This document shows positions 1 to 9,960 of a stretch of DNA of 64,000 nt, in pieces; position 1 is the stretch's first letter; each line of letters starts with the position of its first letter. Origin of the DNA: Deltaproteobacteria bacterium (GTDB taxonomy: Bacteria; Myxococcota; Kuafuiibacteriia; Kuafuiibacteriales; Kuafuiibacteriaceae). The DNA lies in assembly GCA_011526105.1 (NCBI GenBank), contig WYAZ01000066.1, forward strand, positions 1 to 64,000, given 5' to 3'. The position numbers and the translations under genes are program-made. The notes under the pieces are model-generated. The model saw only the letters and a list, made by a program, of their open reading frames with translations. It searched no databases and was not told the origin of the DNA.

Positions 1-197
1 AATGAAGGAGGCGTGAGCGTGGCGCCGCAACTTGGATTGCAGGGCGATGGTGAAGCGAGGCCGGGCCTCGGGCGGGGGCTGCGGCCGTCGCGATCTGCGG
101 TGGCCTCGAGCGAGAGGAGGGAAGCTGATTCACGATCCTCGGCGTTATCGCGCGGCTTTCGAGCGCTTGCAGGTGACCTGGCACCCTTGGCTTGGAT
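1..197. other. Window edge, no identifiable gene
   Basis: This stretch lies downstream of the small membrane protein that ends at 198. Two minus-strand frames and one plus-strand frame are open to the window edge, which is expected at this GC content and is not evidence of coding. None of the translations resembles a known family. It could be the end of a gene lying outside the window, or a 3' untranslated region. Confidence 0.4.
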
Positions 198-509
198 CTA
201 CGCATTGAGCCCCACGACCATCAGAGCAAGCATTCCACCCACCACGAGGCACAGATACGCCACTGCTAACACCATCTTCCTGAGGATCGAGGGTGCTTCT
301 TTGAAGATCCGCCCCACGCGTCCCCCTGAGCCTGCGAGGACCCTCCTCACCAGCAACAGGGCGAGACCCGAGGAGAGGAGTGCTAGCGCGAGTGAAACCG
401 CACCGCGAGGGTCCCTGCGCGCCAAAACCAGTCCGAGCGCAACGCCCAGACCAAGCACCGGCACGAGGAAGAGGAAGACGGCGTTGCCCAGAGCCGACCG
501 TTCAGACAC
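198..509 (-). CDS. Small three-helix membrane protein downstream of RHS gene
   Basis: A protein of about 103 residues with three hydrophobic segments (roughly residues 8-30, 37-55 and 79-101) and a basic connecting loop between the second and third. I chose the GTG at 509 because a GAGGGG Shine-Dalgarno lies about seven bases upstream; the frame stays open to an ATG at 569, which has no comparable site. It is the last gene of the minus-strand operon that begins with the beta-helix and RHS lipoproteins, 92 bases after the RHS stop. I do not recognise the family. Its position directly after an RHS tip is where an immunity gene would lie, but nothing in the sequence proves that role; it could equally be an unrelated inner-membrane protein. 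Confidence 0.6.
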   Translation of the reverse strand: MSERSALGNAVFLFLVPVLGLGVALGLVLARRDPRGAVSLALALLSSGLALLLVRRVLAGSGGRVGRIFKEAPSILRKMVLAVAYLCLVVGGMLALMVVGLNA

Positions 510-601
510 CTGCAGCCCCTCGCGGCCTACTCGATTTGGTTCCCTCAGCTTGGCATGGTGCGGCTGCACGCTTGTCGAGGACCGAGATCACTGTTGCCCC
601 C

Positions 602-3600
602 TCATGTTCCTGAGTTGCGGCATTGATTCATTCGGGAGCGTCGCTCGGCTTCGCGCGCCTCCCATTCTTCGTCCTCGAAAACACAGAAGAGGATGCAACC
701 GGTTTCCCCTGGATCCAGCTCTTGGACGCCCTCGAACGTCAGCTCACCTTCAAGCAAGGACTCCTCCTGCCACGAGACGCCATCCTCCGTTTTCCTCTCC
801 TTCTTCGGCTCAAGATCCCAGATCGTGTACTGGTTCCCAAGCCCAATGCGTACGGCGAGCTTGTAGAGCCCTAGAGGATCATCGAACCGAATCGGATCAC
901 TGCCCACATACGCGTGAAGGTTGAGACCGCCTCCCTCTCTCATCGGGTCCCGACTCAGCCACCGTCCCAGTCTCGCGTCGTACCCCCGGTACTGCGCCAG
1001 CACCACCCCACTCGGCCCGTGGTCCAAATGCCCCGTGTACCCGAAGTCGCTCGCCTCCCCCGCGCCCGCGGTCTCCCGCGTCTCGCCCCACGGTGAGTAC
1101 CTTCGCGCCGACTCGAAGGTCTCGCCGTCGTCCGCCACCACCGCCTGCACCGAGCCCAGGTGGTCTCTCACGTACACAAACGTGTCCTCGCCCGCTGTGA
1201 AGCCCTGGCGGTAGTAGTTCCGGACCACCGTCTCTCCGTCGTCTTCGCGCTGCTGACAGATTCTCGAGCCGCACCAGATGTACACGTGCTCGGCCACTTC
1301 CACCTCGTCCTCGAGCTCCCGGATGCGCACCCGGCGCGTGGCCCCATCGTAGACCATCTCGGTCTCGTGTTCGCCCTCCGCGATGTAGACCAAGCGGTTC
1401 TTTTGGTCCCACTGGTACTCGCGGCGCACGTCTTCGTTCGGCTCGCGCTCGAAGCGCATGTTGCCGGCCAAGTCGTAGTCGAAGAGCGCGGTGGTCCCGG
1501 TGGTGGTCACCTCGTAGGTTTGGGTGGTGGTGTTGCTGCTCCCGTCGGTGGCCTGCACCACCACCTGGCTCGTGCCCGCCGGCATCTGGACCCAGGCTTC
1601 GAAGTGATAGGGGGCGCTGCCCGCGGTGCTGGTCACCTGGGCCGGCTGTCCGTTCACGGTCACGGTGGCTGGCTCGTCGAGGGTGCCGGAGAAGAGCGTC
1701 TTTCCGAAGCCGCGCTCGGACACGAGCTGGTTGAGGTTGTTGACCTTGTAGTTTCGGACCTCGGGGGCGGCTGTGGTGCCGGTGATGACTTGGATGCGGT
1801 TGCCGGCTTTGTCGTAGCCGTAGCGCTCGTGCTCGACCAGGTCTTCGCTCCCGTCTTCGGCGAGGGCGGAGGTGAGCTGCATGGCCCCGTCGTAGCCGAA
1901 CGTCCACGACTTCACCCCGAGGCCGTCGAGTTCTTGGCGCCAGGTCGAAATCGTCCGGTCTTGGGCGTAGGTGTAATCGAACTGGGCCAACAACTCCGGC
2001 GGTCCGCCGGCCGACAGGTACTTGAGCTGCTTCAACAGATGGTCCCCGGCCTGCGTCCAGTAATCATAGGTCGCGGTCATCCCGTTTGGGTAGTCCACCC
2101 CGGAGACACGGCCGGTCTGGCCCACGTAGGCGTATTCGAACACCCCGAGATCGTTGGTGACCTCGGTGACGCGGCCGCGCACGTCGAAGTCATAGGCCTC
2201 GGAGTAGCTCGCGGTGGTGTGGGTGGTGTCGTCGACGATTTGCATCTGCGCCACGCGGCCGAGCTCGTCGTAGGTGTACTTCAGCGTGTCGTCCGTGAAC
2301 GGTCCGTCGATGAGCGCAACCTGGCCTGCGCCCAGGGTCTCGCCGTCGTTGTCGTTGTAGACGTAGGTGGTGGTGCCCACGCCGTCTTCGCGCTCGGTCA
2401 CTCGGCCGTACCAGGGGTCGTAGCTGTACTCGACGTCCGGCGTCCCGGAGTCTTCGTAGTCCACCTTCGAGAGGCGGTCGTCCAAGGTGTATTCGAAGGT
2501 CTTCGTGCGGTCGAGGGCGTCGGTCTCGGTCAAGAGGCGTCCCGAGTAGTCGTAGGTGAAGAGCGTCTTCGAATCGTCAGCGAAGACCTTCTCGACCACG
2601 CGGCCTTGCTCGTCGCGCACCCACTCGGTGATGTTGCCTTCACCGTCGACCAGGCGGCGGAGCTGACCGCAGCGGCACCACTGCTGCTGCACGGTGCGGC
2701 CGATGGGGTCGCGGGTGACCACGCGCTCGCGGAGGGCGTTGTAGGCGTGACGCGTCCAGCGGCCGGCGCGGTCTTTGGACGCGACGAGGCTGTGGTCTTC
2801 GTATTCGTATTGCGTGAAGGACTCATCGGGGTAGGTCACCACGCGCACGCGATCGAGGTCGTCGTAGTCGTAGGTCAGCGTGTAGCTCTCGGAGTCCGTC
2901 ACCGTGCGCACGCGGCCGTAGTCGTCGTAGGTGAAGGTCCGGCTGCCGCCCGGGACGTCGCCCGTGATCGAGACCAGCCGGCGATAGCTCGTCTCCTCGT
3001 CGTCTTCGCCGTAGGTGAAGGTGATGATCTGCCCGAGCGCGTTTTCGATCTCGAGGAGCTGCCCGGTCGTCGAGCTGTACGTGAAGTCGGTCACCTCGCC
3101 GGCCGCGTCGATCATGGTCGACGGCAAATGCGGCGGGTCGGTCTCTTCGTAGGTGTAGCTGACCAAGGTCTCGTAGGTCGATTCACCGACCTTCTGCTTC
3201 ACCTCGACCACGTCGACGTCGTTGGCGGCGTAGACGGTCACCGTCTCCCGCCCGAGCGGGTCCGTGCGCTTCGTCCGGTTTCCGAGGCTGTTGTATTCGT
3301 AGAGATAAGCCTGGGTGTGCTGGGTCTTCTCCGCGTCTTCGACCACGCGGGCGACGACCGAAGGCGAGGCGAGGGTGCCCATGATGTAGGGCTGCGTCTG
3401 TCCCGGGTAGTTGTACCAGATGCGGCCTTCGAGCGGCGGCTTCTGGCTCTCGAGAATCGTCGTGGCAACGTCCGCGCCGTTCGGGGTCAGCCAGTGGTAC
3501 AGCTGCGCCTTCGAGTGGTCGCCCGGCGCGAGCTTCATCTGCTGTTTGTCCCAGTAGAAGGTGTTCCGGTCGTCGTTGTCGATGGAGTAGTAGTCGACGA

Positions 3601-5869
3601 TCTCGTCGTTGGGGAGCGGCTCCGCGATCACGTTGGGCACCCCAGTGAGCGCAGCTTGAGTGTTGTACTCTACGCGCTCTCGGCTCCCGTACGGATCGGT
3701 GATCTCCACGTAGCGAATCAGATCGTAGCCGCCGTCGATGATCATTGGGCTCAGCTCGAAACTCGTGGTCCCGTAGGGGGTGGTGAGCCCAACCATGCCG
3801 CCGTCGTCGTCATAGCTGAAGCTCGAGATGATGCCGTCCGGATCCTCGGTGGACTGAAGTCGCAGCACCTCGTCGACCTCGGTGTACGTAAAAGTCGCGG
3901 TCCGCCCGTAGGGGTCCTCGATCGACGTCACGAGGTAAGGTTCGCCCGAGTACTCGTACGAGAAGAGGGTAGAGAGTCCCGTGGCGTCGATGACCTGCTC
4001 GATTCTCGACGGGTAGGTCGAGTCGTAGTCGATCACCAACTCCTTGCCCTGACGGTCGACCACCCGGGAGAGGAAAACTCGGCGCGGCGATCCGGTCGTC
4101 CCGATGTATTGCTCGTAGAACTCCACGGTGCCGTCGCGGTGAACCTTCTTGTAGGTGTTCGACGTGAGCTTGTGCAGCACCGCGCCCGTCTTGGCCTGCT
4201 GATCGTAGGTGCCGCTGCCACTGTTGTAGTTCTTGTGAGTCTCACCGCCGCCTCCGCGTCTTCGAAGCTTCACGTTCGCGTTCGGGCTGGCCGGCGTGTC
4301 TTCGATGTACGAGATCCAGTTGCTCACCCAACTTGGGCTGAAGTTCGTGAAGGCGATCGTGGTCGGTTGGCCGGCCTCGCGCTGGTTGTAGCGAACCCTG
4401 ACCGTGATTGGTGGACCGAATGCAGGCCGGTACCGGACCGGAACGTCGTACACCGACAGACTCGAGAGCATGAGGTGGACGCGGTAGCGCGCCATCGCGA
4501 TGTCACCACCGCAGTCGCCCTCGCCACCCGATTCGGGCTCTCCGTCTCCTCCTGGACCCCCACCAGGACCACCGCCCGGGGTACCATCGCCTGGTCCGCC
4601 GGGCCCACCACCTCCGCCGTCGGGCGGAGTCTGCGGATCGTCGGGACCGGTGCCATCTGGGTCCCCGTTGCCCGAATGGCCCTTGCCGAACACCTCGGCC
4701 GCCTCCTCCGCACTCGCGGTGCGCCACCCGGTCGGCAACGGTCCTGCAGGTACGAGGAAATAGCCGCTCGCCTCGGCATCGAGCGTGCTCTCCCTCAGCC
4801 AGGTGTCGTTGCCAAACGTCGGATCCTTCGTGTGTACATAACCGTCCCGGGTCTCGACCAGCGCGGCGTAGTGGCCCACCGCCCAATGGACGACGGCAGG
4901 CGTGATGATGCTCGCGCCTGGGCTTCGGAAGGCCATCTGAAGCTCGAGCCCGAGCTCCTCGGACTGCGCGAAGACCTCGTTGAGCGAGAAGCCTTCCCTG
5001 GGAGACTGCACACGCCGAAGAAAGTCGCCGATGCGAGGGGAGTCCGCCTGGCCCAGAAGAGGCGCGATGTTCACCAGCGCGTACGGACCACATCGGAACG
5101 CCACTCCAGGCTTCTTCTCCATCACCGCTCGCCCCTCGACCGCATTCTCCAGCGTCACCCGGGCGCTCCCTTCGAAGTCTCGTGACTTGATTCGATCAAA
5201 CACGCGATCGAGTTCATGCCGCCGACCAATCCGCGCGTTCATCTTTGCGTACTCCGCCACCGCTCGGTTCGCGATCCGCTTCGAGATTCGGTCGGTGCCG
5301 GCCTCCGCGAGTTCGAAGGAGCGCCACCAGAAGTCGAGCGCCTTCGAAAAGTGCCCGGTCTGATAGGCTGCGATGCCCATGTTCAGCAAGAGGCCCGGGT
5401 TCCACCGAGACGAGGGGAATGTGGTCACAAACGCTTCGAGCGCCGCGGTCTCGCCCGCCCCACCGGTGGATGCGTAGGCGTTGATCGCGTGCGCCAGCGC
5501 AGAGCGCTCTGCCCTCGACGAGGTTCCAGGAACGGGGAGCAGCGGCTCGGAGAACATGAGAGCGCCACGCACGTCCTCATCGGAAGCCGAACTCGAGAGC
5601 GGTGCTGGAACGAATCCGTGCGACACCGGGGTCGTGCTGCGTCGAGCTGGTCCGGCAGCGCGCGTTCGCGTGGGCGCGGGCGGCCTCCAGTCGGCAGCCA
5701 AAGAAAGGGACGTGCTCCCGGCCGGGGCGCGCACGCGCGCGGGGTCGTGCGACGATCGAGCACGGTCCTCGTTGCTCTTCGAGCCGAGGCCACATGAGGA
5801 AACAAGCGCCGTGAGAGCGCACCAAACGAGCGCGAAGCGCAGAGGAGCACCGAGAACTGACGTATTCAT
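602..5869 (-). CDS. RHS-repeat lipoprotein with C39-like peptidase domain
   Basis: A large exported RHS/YD-repeat protein of 1755 residues. The start at 5869 gives a lipoprotein signal (hydrophobic stretch ending VSSC) and has an AGGAG site six bases upstream; the frame is open further upstream. Domains in order: a TPR-like helical region (about 110-245); a C39-like cysteine peptidase domain with RCGPYAL (Cys near 259), HWAVGHYAAL (His near 333) and KDPTFG (Asp near 348); a Gly/Pro-rich linker (about 400-456); many YD repeats (about 470-1650) interrupted near 1390-1455 by an Ig-like insert; then the RHS core ending in a DPLGL motif. The last 80 or so residues form a variable acidic tip with two close cysteines that I cannot assign. 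It lies eight bases after the beta-helix lipoprotein and is probably co-translated with it. Family knowledge suggests a surface or secreted shell protein; toxin activity of the tip is unproven. Confidence 0.85.
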   Translation of the reverse strand: MNTSVLGAPLRFALVWCALTALVSSCGLGSKSNEDRARSSHDPARVRAPAGSTSLSLAADWRPPAPTRTRAAGPARRSTTPVSHGFVPAPLSSSASDEDVRGALMFSEPLLPVPGTSSRAERSALAHAINAYASTGGAGETAALEAFVTTFPSSRWNPGLLLNMGIAAYQTGHFSKALDFWWRSFELAEAGTDRISKRIANRAVAEYAKMNARIGRRHELDRVFDRIKSRDFEGSARVTLENAVEGRAVMEKKPGVAFRCGPYALVNIAPLLGQADSPRIGDFLRRVQSPREGFSLNEVFAQSEELGLELQMAFRSPGASIITPAVVHWAVGHYAALVETRDGYVHTKDPTFGNDTWLRESTLDAEASGYFLVPAGPLPTGWRTASAEEAAEVFGKGHSGNGDPDGTGPDDPQTPPDGGGGGPGGPGDGTPGGGPGGGPGGDGEPESGGEGDCGGDIAMARYRVHLMLSSLSVYDVPVRYRPAFGPPITVRVRYNQREAGQPTTIAFTNFSPSWVSNWISYIEDTPASPNANVKLRRRGGGGETHKNYNSGSGTYDQQAKTGAVLHKLTSNTYKKVHRDGTVEFYEQYIGTTGSPRRVFLSRVVDRQGKELVIDYDSTYPSRIEQVIDATGLSTLFSYEYSGEPYLVTSIEDPYGRTATFTYTEVDEVLRLQSTEDPDGIISSFSYDDDGGMVGLTTPYGTTSFELSPMIIDGGYDLIRYVEITDPYGSRERVEYNTQAALTGVPNVIAEPLPNDEIVDYYSIDNDDRNTFYWDKQQMKLAPGDHSKAQLYHWLTPNGADVATTILESQKPPLEGRIWYNYPGQTQPYIMGTLASPSVVARVVEDAEKTQHTQAYLYEYNSLGNRTKRTDPLGRETVTVYAANDVDVVEVKQKVGESTYETLVSYTYEETDPPHLPSTMIDAAGEVTDFTYSSTTGQLLEIENALGQIITFTYGEDDEETSYRRLVSITGDVPGGSRTFTYDDYGRVRTVTDSESYTLTYDYDDLDRVRVVTYPDESFTQYEYEDHSLVASKDRAGRWTRHAYNALRERVVTRDPIGRTVQQQWCRCGQLRRLVDGEGNITEWVRDEQGRVVEKVFADDSKTLFTYDYSGRLLTETDALDRTKTFEYTLDDRLSKVDYEDSGTPDVEYSYDPWYGRVTEREDGVGTTTYVYNDNDGETLGAGQVALIDGPFTDDTLKYTYDELGRVAQMQIVDDTTHTTASYSEAYDFDVRGRVTEVTNDLGVFEYAYVGQTGRVSGVDYPNGMTATYDYWTQAGDHLLKQLKYLSAGGPPELLAQFDYTYAQDRTISTWRQELDGLGVKSWTFGYDGAMQLTSALAEDGSEDLVEHERYGYDKAGNRIQVITGTTAAPEVRNYKVNNLNQLVSERGFGKTLFSGTLDEPATVTVNGQPAQVTSTAGSAPYHFEAWVQMPAGTSQVVVQATDGSSNTTTQTYEVTTTGTTALFDYDLAGNMRFEREPNEDVRREYQWDQKNRLVYIAEGEHETEMVYDGATRRVRIRELEDEVEVAEHVYIWCGSRICQQREDDGETVVRNYYRQGFTAGEDTFVYVRDHLGSVQAVVADDGETFESARRYSPWGETRETAGAGEASDFGYTGHLDHGPSGVVLAQYRGYDARLGRWLSRDPMREGGGLNLHAYVGSDPIRFDDPLGLYKLAVRIGLGNQYTIWDLEPKKERKTEDGVSWQEESLLEGELTFEGVQELDPGETGCILFCVFEDEEWEAREAERRSRMNQCRNSGT

Positions 5870-5880
5870 GAGGACTCCTA
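5870..5880 (-). promoter_or_regulatory. Shine-Dalgarno overlapping the upstream stop codon
   Basis: On the minus strand the stop codon TAG of the beta-helix lipoprotein forms the first bases of TAGGAG, which is the ribosome-binding site of the RHS gene starting at 5869. Termination on the first gene therefore happens on the binding site of the second, an arrangement typical of translational coupling. It also fixes the RHS start at 5869 rather than at the longer upstream reading. Confidence 0.7.
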
Positions 5881-8800
5881 AAGCGCCTGGGCGCCAGCCG
5901 GCGTCAGCAGAGTGATCGTGGGAGCGGTGGTGTCGGAGGGGTTGAACGAGAGCTCGTCGAGCCAAGGGTCGAGCGGGAACGGGTCTTCACCATCGTCGGT
6001 GCCGTCGCCGTCGGAGTCCGCCTCCAAGGGGTCGGTGCCGAGGACCAGCTCCTGCTCGTTGCTGACTCCGTCGGCGTCGTCATCCAGCTCGTCGAGAGCG
6101 TGCCCGAGTTGCATACCCAGCGAGTCGATGAGGCCGTCCTGATTGGCATCGGTCGAGAGTTCGTCGAAGTCGGGCGTGAGCGGATCCATGCCCAGGCTCA
6201 CCTCCAGACCATCGGGCACCCCGTCACCGTCCGTATCGGGTTCGAGTGGGTCGCAGGCAGCCTCGCGGTTGAAAGTCGAATACTCGCCGAGATCGGAGAG
6301 CCCATCTTCGTCGAAGTCGGTACCATCGAGCGTCATCACGTCGGTGGCGACCAGGATCTCCCAGGCGTCTGGCAGCCCGTCGGTGTCACCATCCATCCAC
6401 TGATCGACTCCGATGTCTGGGTCGGAGGCGGGCCGAAGCTCACCATCCAGGTCGCGAAGTGAGCCCCCGCCGGCCCACCCCGCCTCCCGAAGCGGAGAGC
6501 CCGATAGGATACGTCCGTCGAAGCGAAGGCCTGGGTCGATGCTGCCCGAGATGTTTCCGGAGCCAGAGAGCGTTTCGCCCTCGACGTAGGAGTACTCGGC
6601 GGTGAGAGAGGTGTTCGTGGGGTGCCGGTAGAACTCGATCTCGCTTCGCGCCCCATAGAGGGCGGTGTTGACGAGCCGAATCGCACCGATGTTCGCGATG
6701 AACTGCTGCCCAGCTCCAGTGCTCGACCGATTGTCGATGAGTGAGCAGCCCACCACATCCAACTGCCCGACCGTGGCGACTTGGATCCCGCCGGCCAGGT
6801 TGGTCAGTGAGCGATTGGCGCGAAACAGAAGATCCATGAGGACGACGCGCTTGCCGATGGCACTGACGTTCAATGCGCGCGTCGTGCGCGTGAAGGTGAG
6901 TGAGCCCACGACCGCTGTTTGCGAAAAGGTCCAGCCCACGGCATCGTCCTCGCCGTCGATCACTGTGTGGGCCGCGCCGTCCATGCCCAAGATCAGGAGG
7001 ACCGGCTTCGACGTGCCAACGGACACCGTGAGATTCGCCGCTCCGGTGTACGTAGCGGGCGCGAGATGGATGATCTGATAGGGGCCGTTCGCGGTGGTTG
7101 CTGCCGTCACCGCAGCACTCACGGTCGTGTGCGTTCCTCCGCCTCCTGGTGCCACTGTGTAGATGGCCGAAGGCTTCGAGTCCGGGTCCTGCGGGTCCGT
7201 GATCCCCGCGTGCTCGAACACGTTCGGGTAGCGGTCGCCGTCTGCGTCCTCGAATCTGTCGTCCAGGAGCGGGTTGAGGTCGTTGTCGGCCTCCCAGCCA
7301 TCGGGCATGTCGTCGTCGTCGGTATCTGGGTCGAGCGGGTCGGTTCCGAGCGTATCGACTTCGTCGCCATCTTCCGCGCCGTCGTCGTCGGTATCAGCGT
7401 CCGTCGGATCGGTCCAGGCGATGAACTCCTCGGCGTTCGTGAGTCCGTCGCTGTCTGCGTCTTGGGAGACCCCCGTGAGCGTCCCTAGGCCACCCGCGAA
7501 CTCTAGTTCCCAGAAATCGGCCAGGTCGTCGGTGTCCGAGTCGAGGAACTGGTCGGCGCCGATGTCCGGTGAGGTCGATGGCCGGGCCTCGAGATCAATG
7601 TCGAGTCTCGACTGCTCCGTGGCCCCACCGGCGCCCCGAAGTGGAGAATCATGTTGCGGCCGGCCATCGGAGCGGAGTTTCGGGTCGGTCGCACTCGACA
7701 GGTTTCCCGCTCCGGCGAGGGTATAGCCCTTTACGAGGCTGTAAGTACCGTTGAGCGTGGCATTCGTCGCGTGTTTCCAAAGATGCGCGCTCGATGAAGC
7801 TCCGTACACGACGGTGTTGGTGAGGTAGGTCGTCCCGTTCGTGAGGTAGATCTGCTGAGCCGACCCGCTGCTGGAGGTGTTGTCGAGGAGCGTGCAGCCA
7901 ACGATGTGCAGGCTGGTGGCGCTCGTGACGTGAATGCCTCCGGCGTTGCTGCCCGTGTAGTGGTTGGATCGGATGATGAGATCCACGAGCCGTGTTGTCT
8001 GCGCAGCCGAATTGAGCTGGAGCGCGCGCGTGGTGTTTTGAAAAGTGAGCGAGCCAAGCACCGCCGTGTGGTTGATGACCCAGCCAGTCGCGGTGCCTCC
8101 GCCATCGATGACGGTCGTCCCGGCGCCCCCGGTGCCCAAGATGAGGAGCTTCGGCTTCGTGGAACTCATCGTGACGCTCAGGTTGCCCGACCCGGTGTAC
8201 GTCCCCGGAACGATGTGAATGATCTGATAGGCCCCGTTCACCACGTTGGCCGCGGTGACCGCCGAGCTGATGGTGGTATGCGTGCCGCCGCCGGCGGGAT
8301 TGACCACGTAGGTGGGACTTGGCGTGGAGCCGTTGTTCGCCGGATCGGTGCTGCCGACGTACTCGTAGACGTTGGGATACCGGTCACCGTCGGCATCATC
8401 GAATCCGTCTCGGGCCAGCGGATCGAGCTCGTTGTCGACCTCCCAGCCGTCGGGCATGTCATCGTCGTCCGTATCGGCGTCCAGCGGGTCCGTGGAGTAC
8501 GTGTTCACTTCCTCACCGTCCTCAGCGCCGTCGTCGTCCGAATCGGAGTCTGTCGGCGCGGTCCCAAGGGCGTACTCCGCTTCGTTGTCGAGCCCGTCCT
8601 CGTCCTCGTCCTGCGTGAGCCCGGTCAGAGTCACGAGATCGGAGGCCTCCGCGAGCTCCCAGAAGTCCGCGAGATCATCTTCGTCGGAGTCCACGAACTG
8701 GTCCGCGCCCACATCGGGGGTCGAACCGGGCCGGTCTTCGAGGTCCATGTCGAAGAGCGACTGGCTCGTGGTGCCACCGGCCTCTCGAAGCGGGGAATCG

Positions 8801-9837
8801 TGGAGCAAGCGACCGTTTGAGCGCAGCTTTGGATCGGTTCCGCTCGACAGGTTCCCCGTGCCCGATAGGGTGTAGCCCTTCACGAGGCTGTAAGTGGCGT
8901 TGAGGGTCGCGTTCGTGGCGTGCTTCCACAGGTGAGCGCTGGATGAGGCGCCGTAAACGACCGTGTTTACGAGGTACGTGGTGCCGTTGTTGAGATAGAC
9001 CTGCTGCGCGTTGCCGGTCGTCGAGGTGTTGTTCAGGAACGTGCAGCCGACGATGTGAAGCTTGCCGACGCTGTTGGAGTGCACTGCGCCCGCGTTCGTG
9101 CCGGTGTACGCGTTGGCCAGGAAGACGTCGTCCGTGAGCCGCACCTCCTTGCCCGAGCCGTTGACGTAGAGCGCGCGCGTGAGATTCCTGAACGTGAGCG
9201 ACGCGAGCACGGCACTCTGGTTGAGGGTCCAACCGAGGCTCGAACCGCCCCCGTCGATGAAGGTGGTCCCTGCGCCACCGGTTCCGATGATGAGCAGCTT
9301 CGGCTTGGTCGAGGCGATCGTGAAGTTGACGTTGCCGGTTCCGGAGTAGGTTCCGGGTGCGACGTGGATAATCTGGTAGGTTCCGTTGCTCGTCGTGGCG
9401 GCGCCCACCGCGCCGTTGACTGTCGTGTAGTCTCCCCCGCCGGCCGCATTGACGACATAGTCGGGGTCCGGAAGGTCCTCGGCGTCACTGGGGTCGCCGC
9501 CGTTCCGAAGCTCGAAGACGTTGGGGTAGCGGTCTCCGTCCGCATCCTCGAATCCGTCGTCGAGGGTGGGGTTGAAGCTGTGCTGATACTCCTCGAGGTC
9601 CGTCATGCCGTCGGAGTCGTAGTCGCCCGTTCCATTTCGGGATAGGTTTCCGAAGTAGGTCACCTCCCAGCCGTCGTCCATGCCGTCCGAGTCGGTGTCT
9701 GTCAGGGCGAAGTGACGCTGAGCCGTGTCCACGTGCGCTCCCGTCACCTCTCGCCTGGAATCACAGGCCAGGAGACTCAGAACGAGGAACCCAGTTATGG
9801 CTTCTGAGCCTACAGCTCGCGAGTGACCTGTATTCAT
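5878..9837 (-). CDS. Beta-helix / thrombospondin-3 repeat surface lipoprotein
   Basis: A lipoprotein of 1319 residues. The chosen ATG at 9837 gives a short signal with an LLAC lipobox; the frame stays open to a GTG at 9867. It alternates calcium-binding thrombospondin type 3 segments (DxDxDGxxD patterns such as [12 protein letters not shown]) with three right-handed parallel beta-helix blocks rich in IDGGG, NTSSxG and NTVVYGA motifs. The blocks belong to a tandem unit of about 383 residues present three times; copies one and two are closest and copy three is more diverged. The C-terminus is further TSP3 repeats followed by [12 protein letters not shown], which normally opens an Ig-like domain, and then stops. 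The likely role is a calcium-stabilised cell-surface adhesin or polysaccharide-binding protein, by family resemblance only. It is the first gene of the operon with the RHS gene. Confidence 0.8.
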   Translation of the reverse strand: MNTGHSRAVGSEAITGFLVLSLLACDSRREVTGAHVDTAQRHFALTDTDSDGMDDGWEVTYFGNLSRNGTGDYDSDGMTDLEEYQHSFNPTLDDGFEDADGDRYPNVFELRNGGDPSDAEDLPDPDYVVNAAGGGDYTTVNGAVGAATTSNGTYQIIHVAPGTYSGTGNVNFTIASTKPKLLIIGTGGAGTTFIDGGGSSLGWTLNQSAVLASLTFRNLTRALYVNGSGKEVRLTDDVFLANAYTGTNAGAVHSNSVGKLHIVGCTFLNNTSTTGNAQQVYLNNGTTYLVNTVVYGASSSAHLWKHATNATLNATYSLVKGYTLSGTGNLSSGTDPKLRSNGRLLHDSPLREAGGTTSQSLFDMDLEDRPGSTPDVGADQFVDSDEDDLADFWELAEASDLVTLTGLTQDEDEDGLDNEAEYALGTAPTDSDSDDDGAEDGEEVNTYSTDPLDADTDDDDMPDGWEVDNELDPLARDGFDDADGDRYPNVYEYVGSTDPANNGSTPSPTYVVNPAGGGTHTTISSAVTAANVVNGAYQIIHIVPGTYTGSGNLSVTMSSTKPKLLILGTGGAGTTVIDGGGTATGWVINHTAVLGSLTFQNTTRALQLNSAAQTTRLVDLIIRSNHYTGSNAGGIHVTSATSLHIVGCTLLDNTSSSGSAQQIYLTNGTTYLTNTVVYGASSSAHLWKHATNATLNGTYSLVKGYTLAGAGNLSSATDPKLRSDGRPQHDSPLRGAGGATEQSRLDIDLEARPSTSPDIGADQFLDSDTDDLADFWELEFAGGLGTLTGVSQDADSDGLTNAEEFIAWTDPTDADTDDDGAEDGDEVDTLGTDPLDPDTDDDDMPDGWEADNDLNPLLDDRFEDADGDRYPNVFEHAGITDPQDPDSKPSAIYTVAPGGGGTHTTVSAAVTAATTANGPYQIIHLAPATYTGAANLTVSVGTSKPVLLILGMDGAAHTVIDGEDDAVGWTFSQTAVVGSLTFTRTTRALNVSAIGKRVVLMDLLFRANRSLTNLAGGIQVATVGQLDVVGCSLIDNRSSTGAGQQFIANIGAIRLVNTALYGARSEIEFYRHPTNTSLTAEYSYVEGETLSGSGNISGSIDPGLRFDGRILSGSPLREAGWAGGGSLRDLDGELRPASDPDIGVDQWMDGDTDGLPDAWEILVATDVMTLDGTDFDEDGLSDLGEYSTFNREAACDPLEPDTDGDGVPDGLEVSLGMDPLTPDFDELSTDANQDGLIDSLGMQLGHALDELDDDADGVSNEQELVLGTDPLEADSDGDGTDDGEDPFPLDPWLDELSFNPSDTTAPTITLLTPAGAQAL
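6350..9470 (-). repeat. Three tandem ~1150-bp coding repeats (beta-helix units)
   Basis: The same protein pattern recurs at spacings of about 1149-1150 bases: for example the KGYTL/SLVKG segment is encoded near 7730, again near 8880, and in diverged form near 6590. Copies one and two share long stretches of near-identical residues ([19 protein letters not shown]), while copy three has diverged. This indicates an in-frame internal duplication of a unit made of one beta-helix block plus one TSP3 block. The copies could support recombination that changes repeat number. Confidence 0.85.
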
Positions 9838-9856
9838 CGCCGGGGCCCGTAGCATA

Positions 9857-9865
9857 CCCCCCCCC
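9857..9865 (-). repeat. Run of nine G (coding strand) at lipoprotein 5' end
   Basis: On the minus strand nine consecutive guanines separate a GTG (9867) from an ATG (9855), with the preferred ATG at 9837 downstream. If translation starts at 9837 the run lies in the leader 20-28 bases upstream; if it starts at the GTG it is inside the reading frame. Homopolymer G/C runs of this length at the start of surface-protein genes can slip during replication. Confidence 0.75.
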
Positions 9866-9960
9866 ACTTACGCAACCCGTAGAAGTATCTTAGAGTCACC
9901 GGAGTCCTCTCTGTCGAATGCATTACACTTTTTAATAGTTACTTCCCGGCCTCGAGGCCG

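Noticed and set aside
4500-4670. Gly/Pro-rich repetitive DNA as a separate repeat element
   Set aside because: It encodes a flexible linker in frame within the RHS protein, with no independent repeat unit or spacers; it is not CRISPR-like.
1160-5185. A 1341-codon open frame on the plus strand
   Set aside because: It lies opposite the RHS gene; codon bias and repeated Val/Leu/Ala/Gly composition show it is an antisense reading of the YD repeats.
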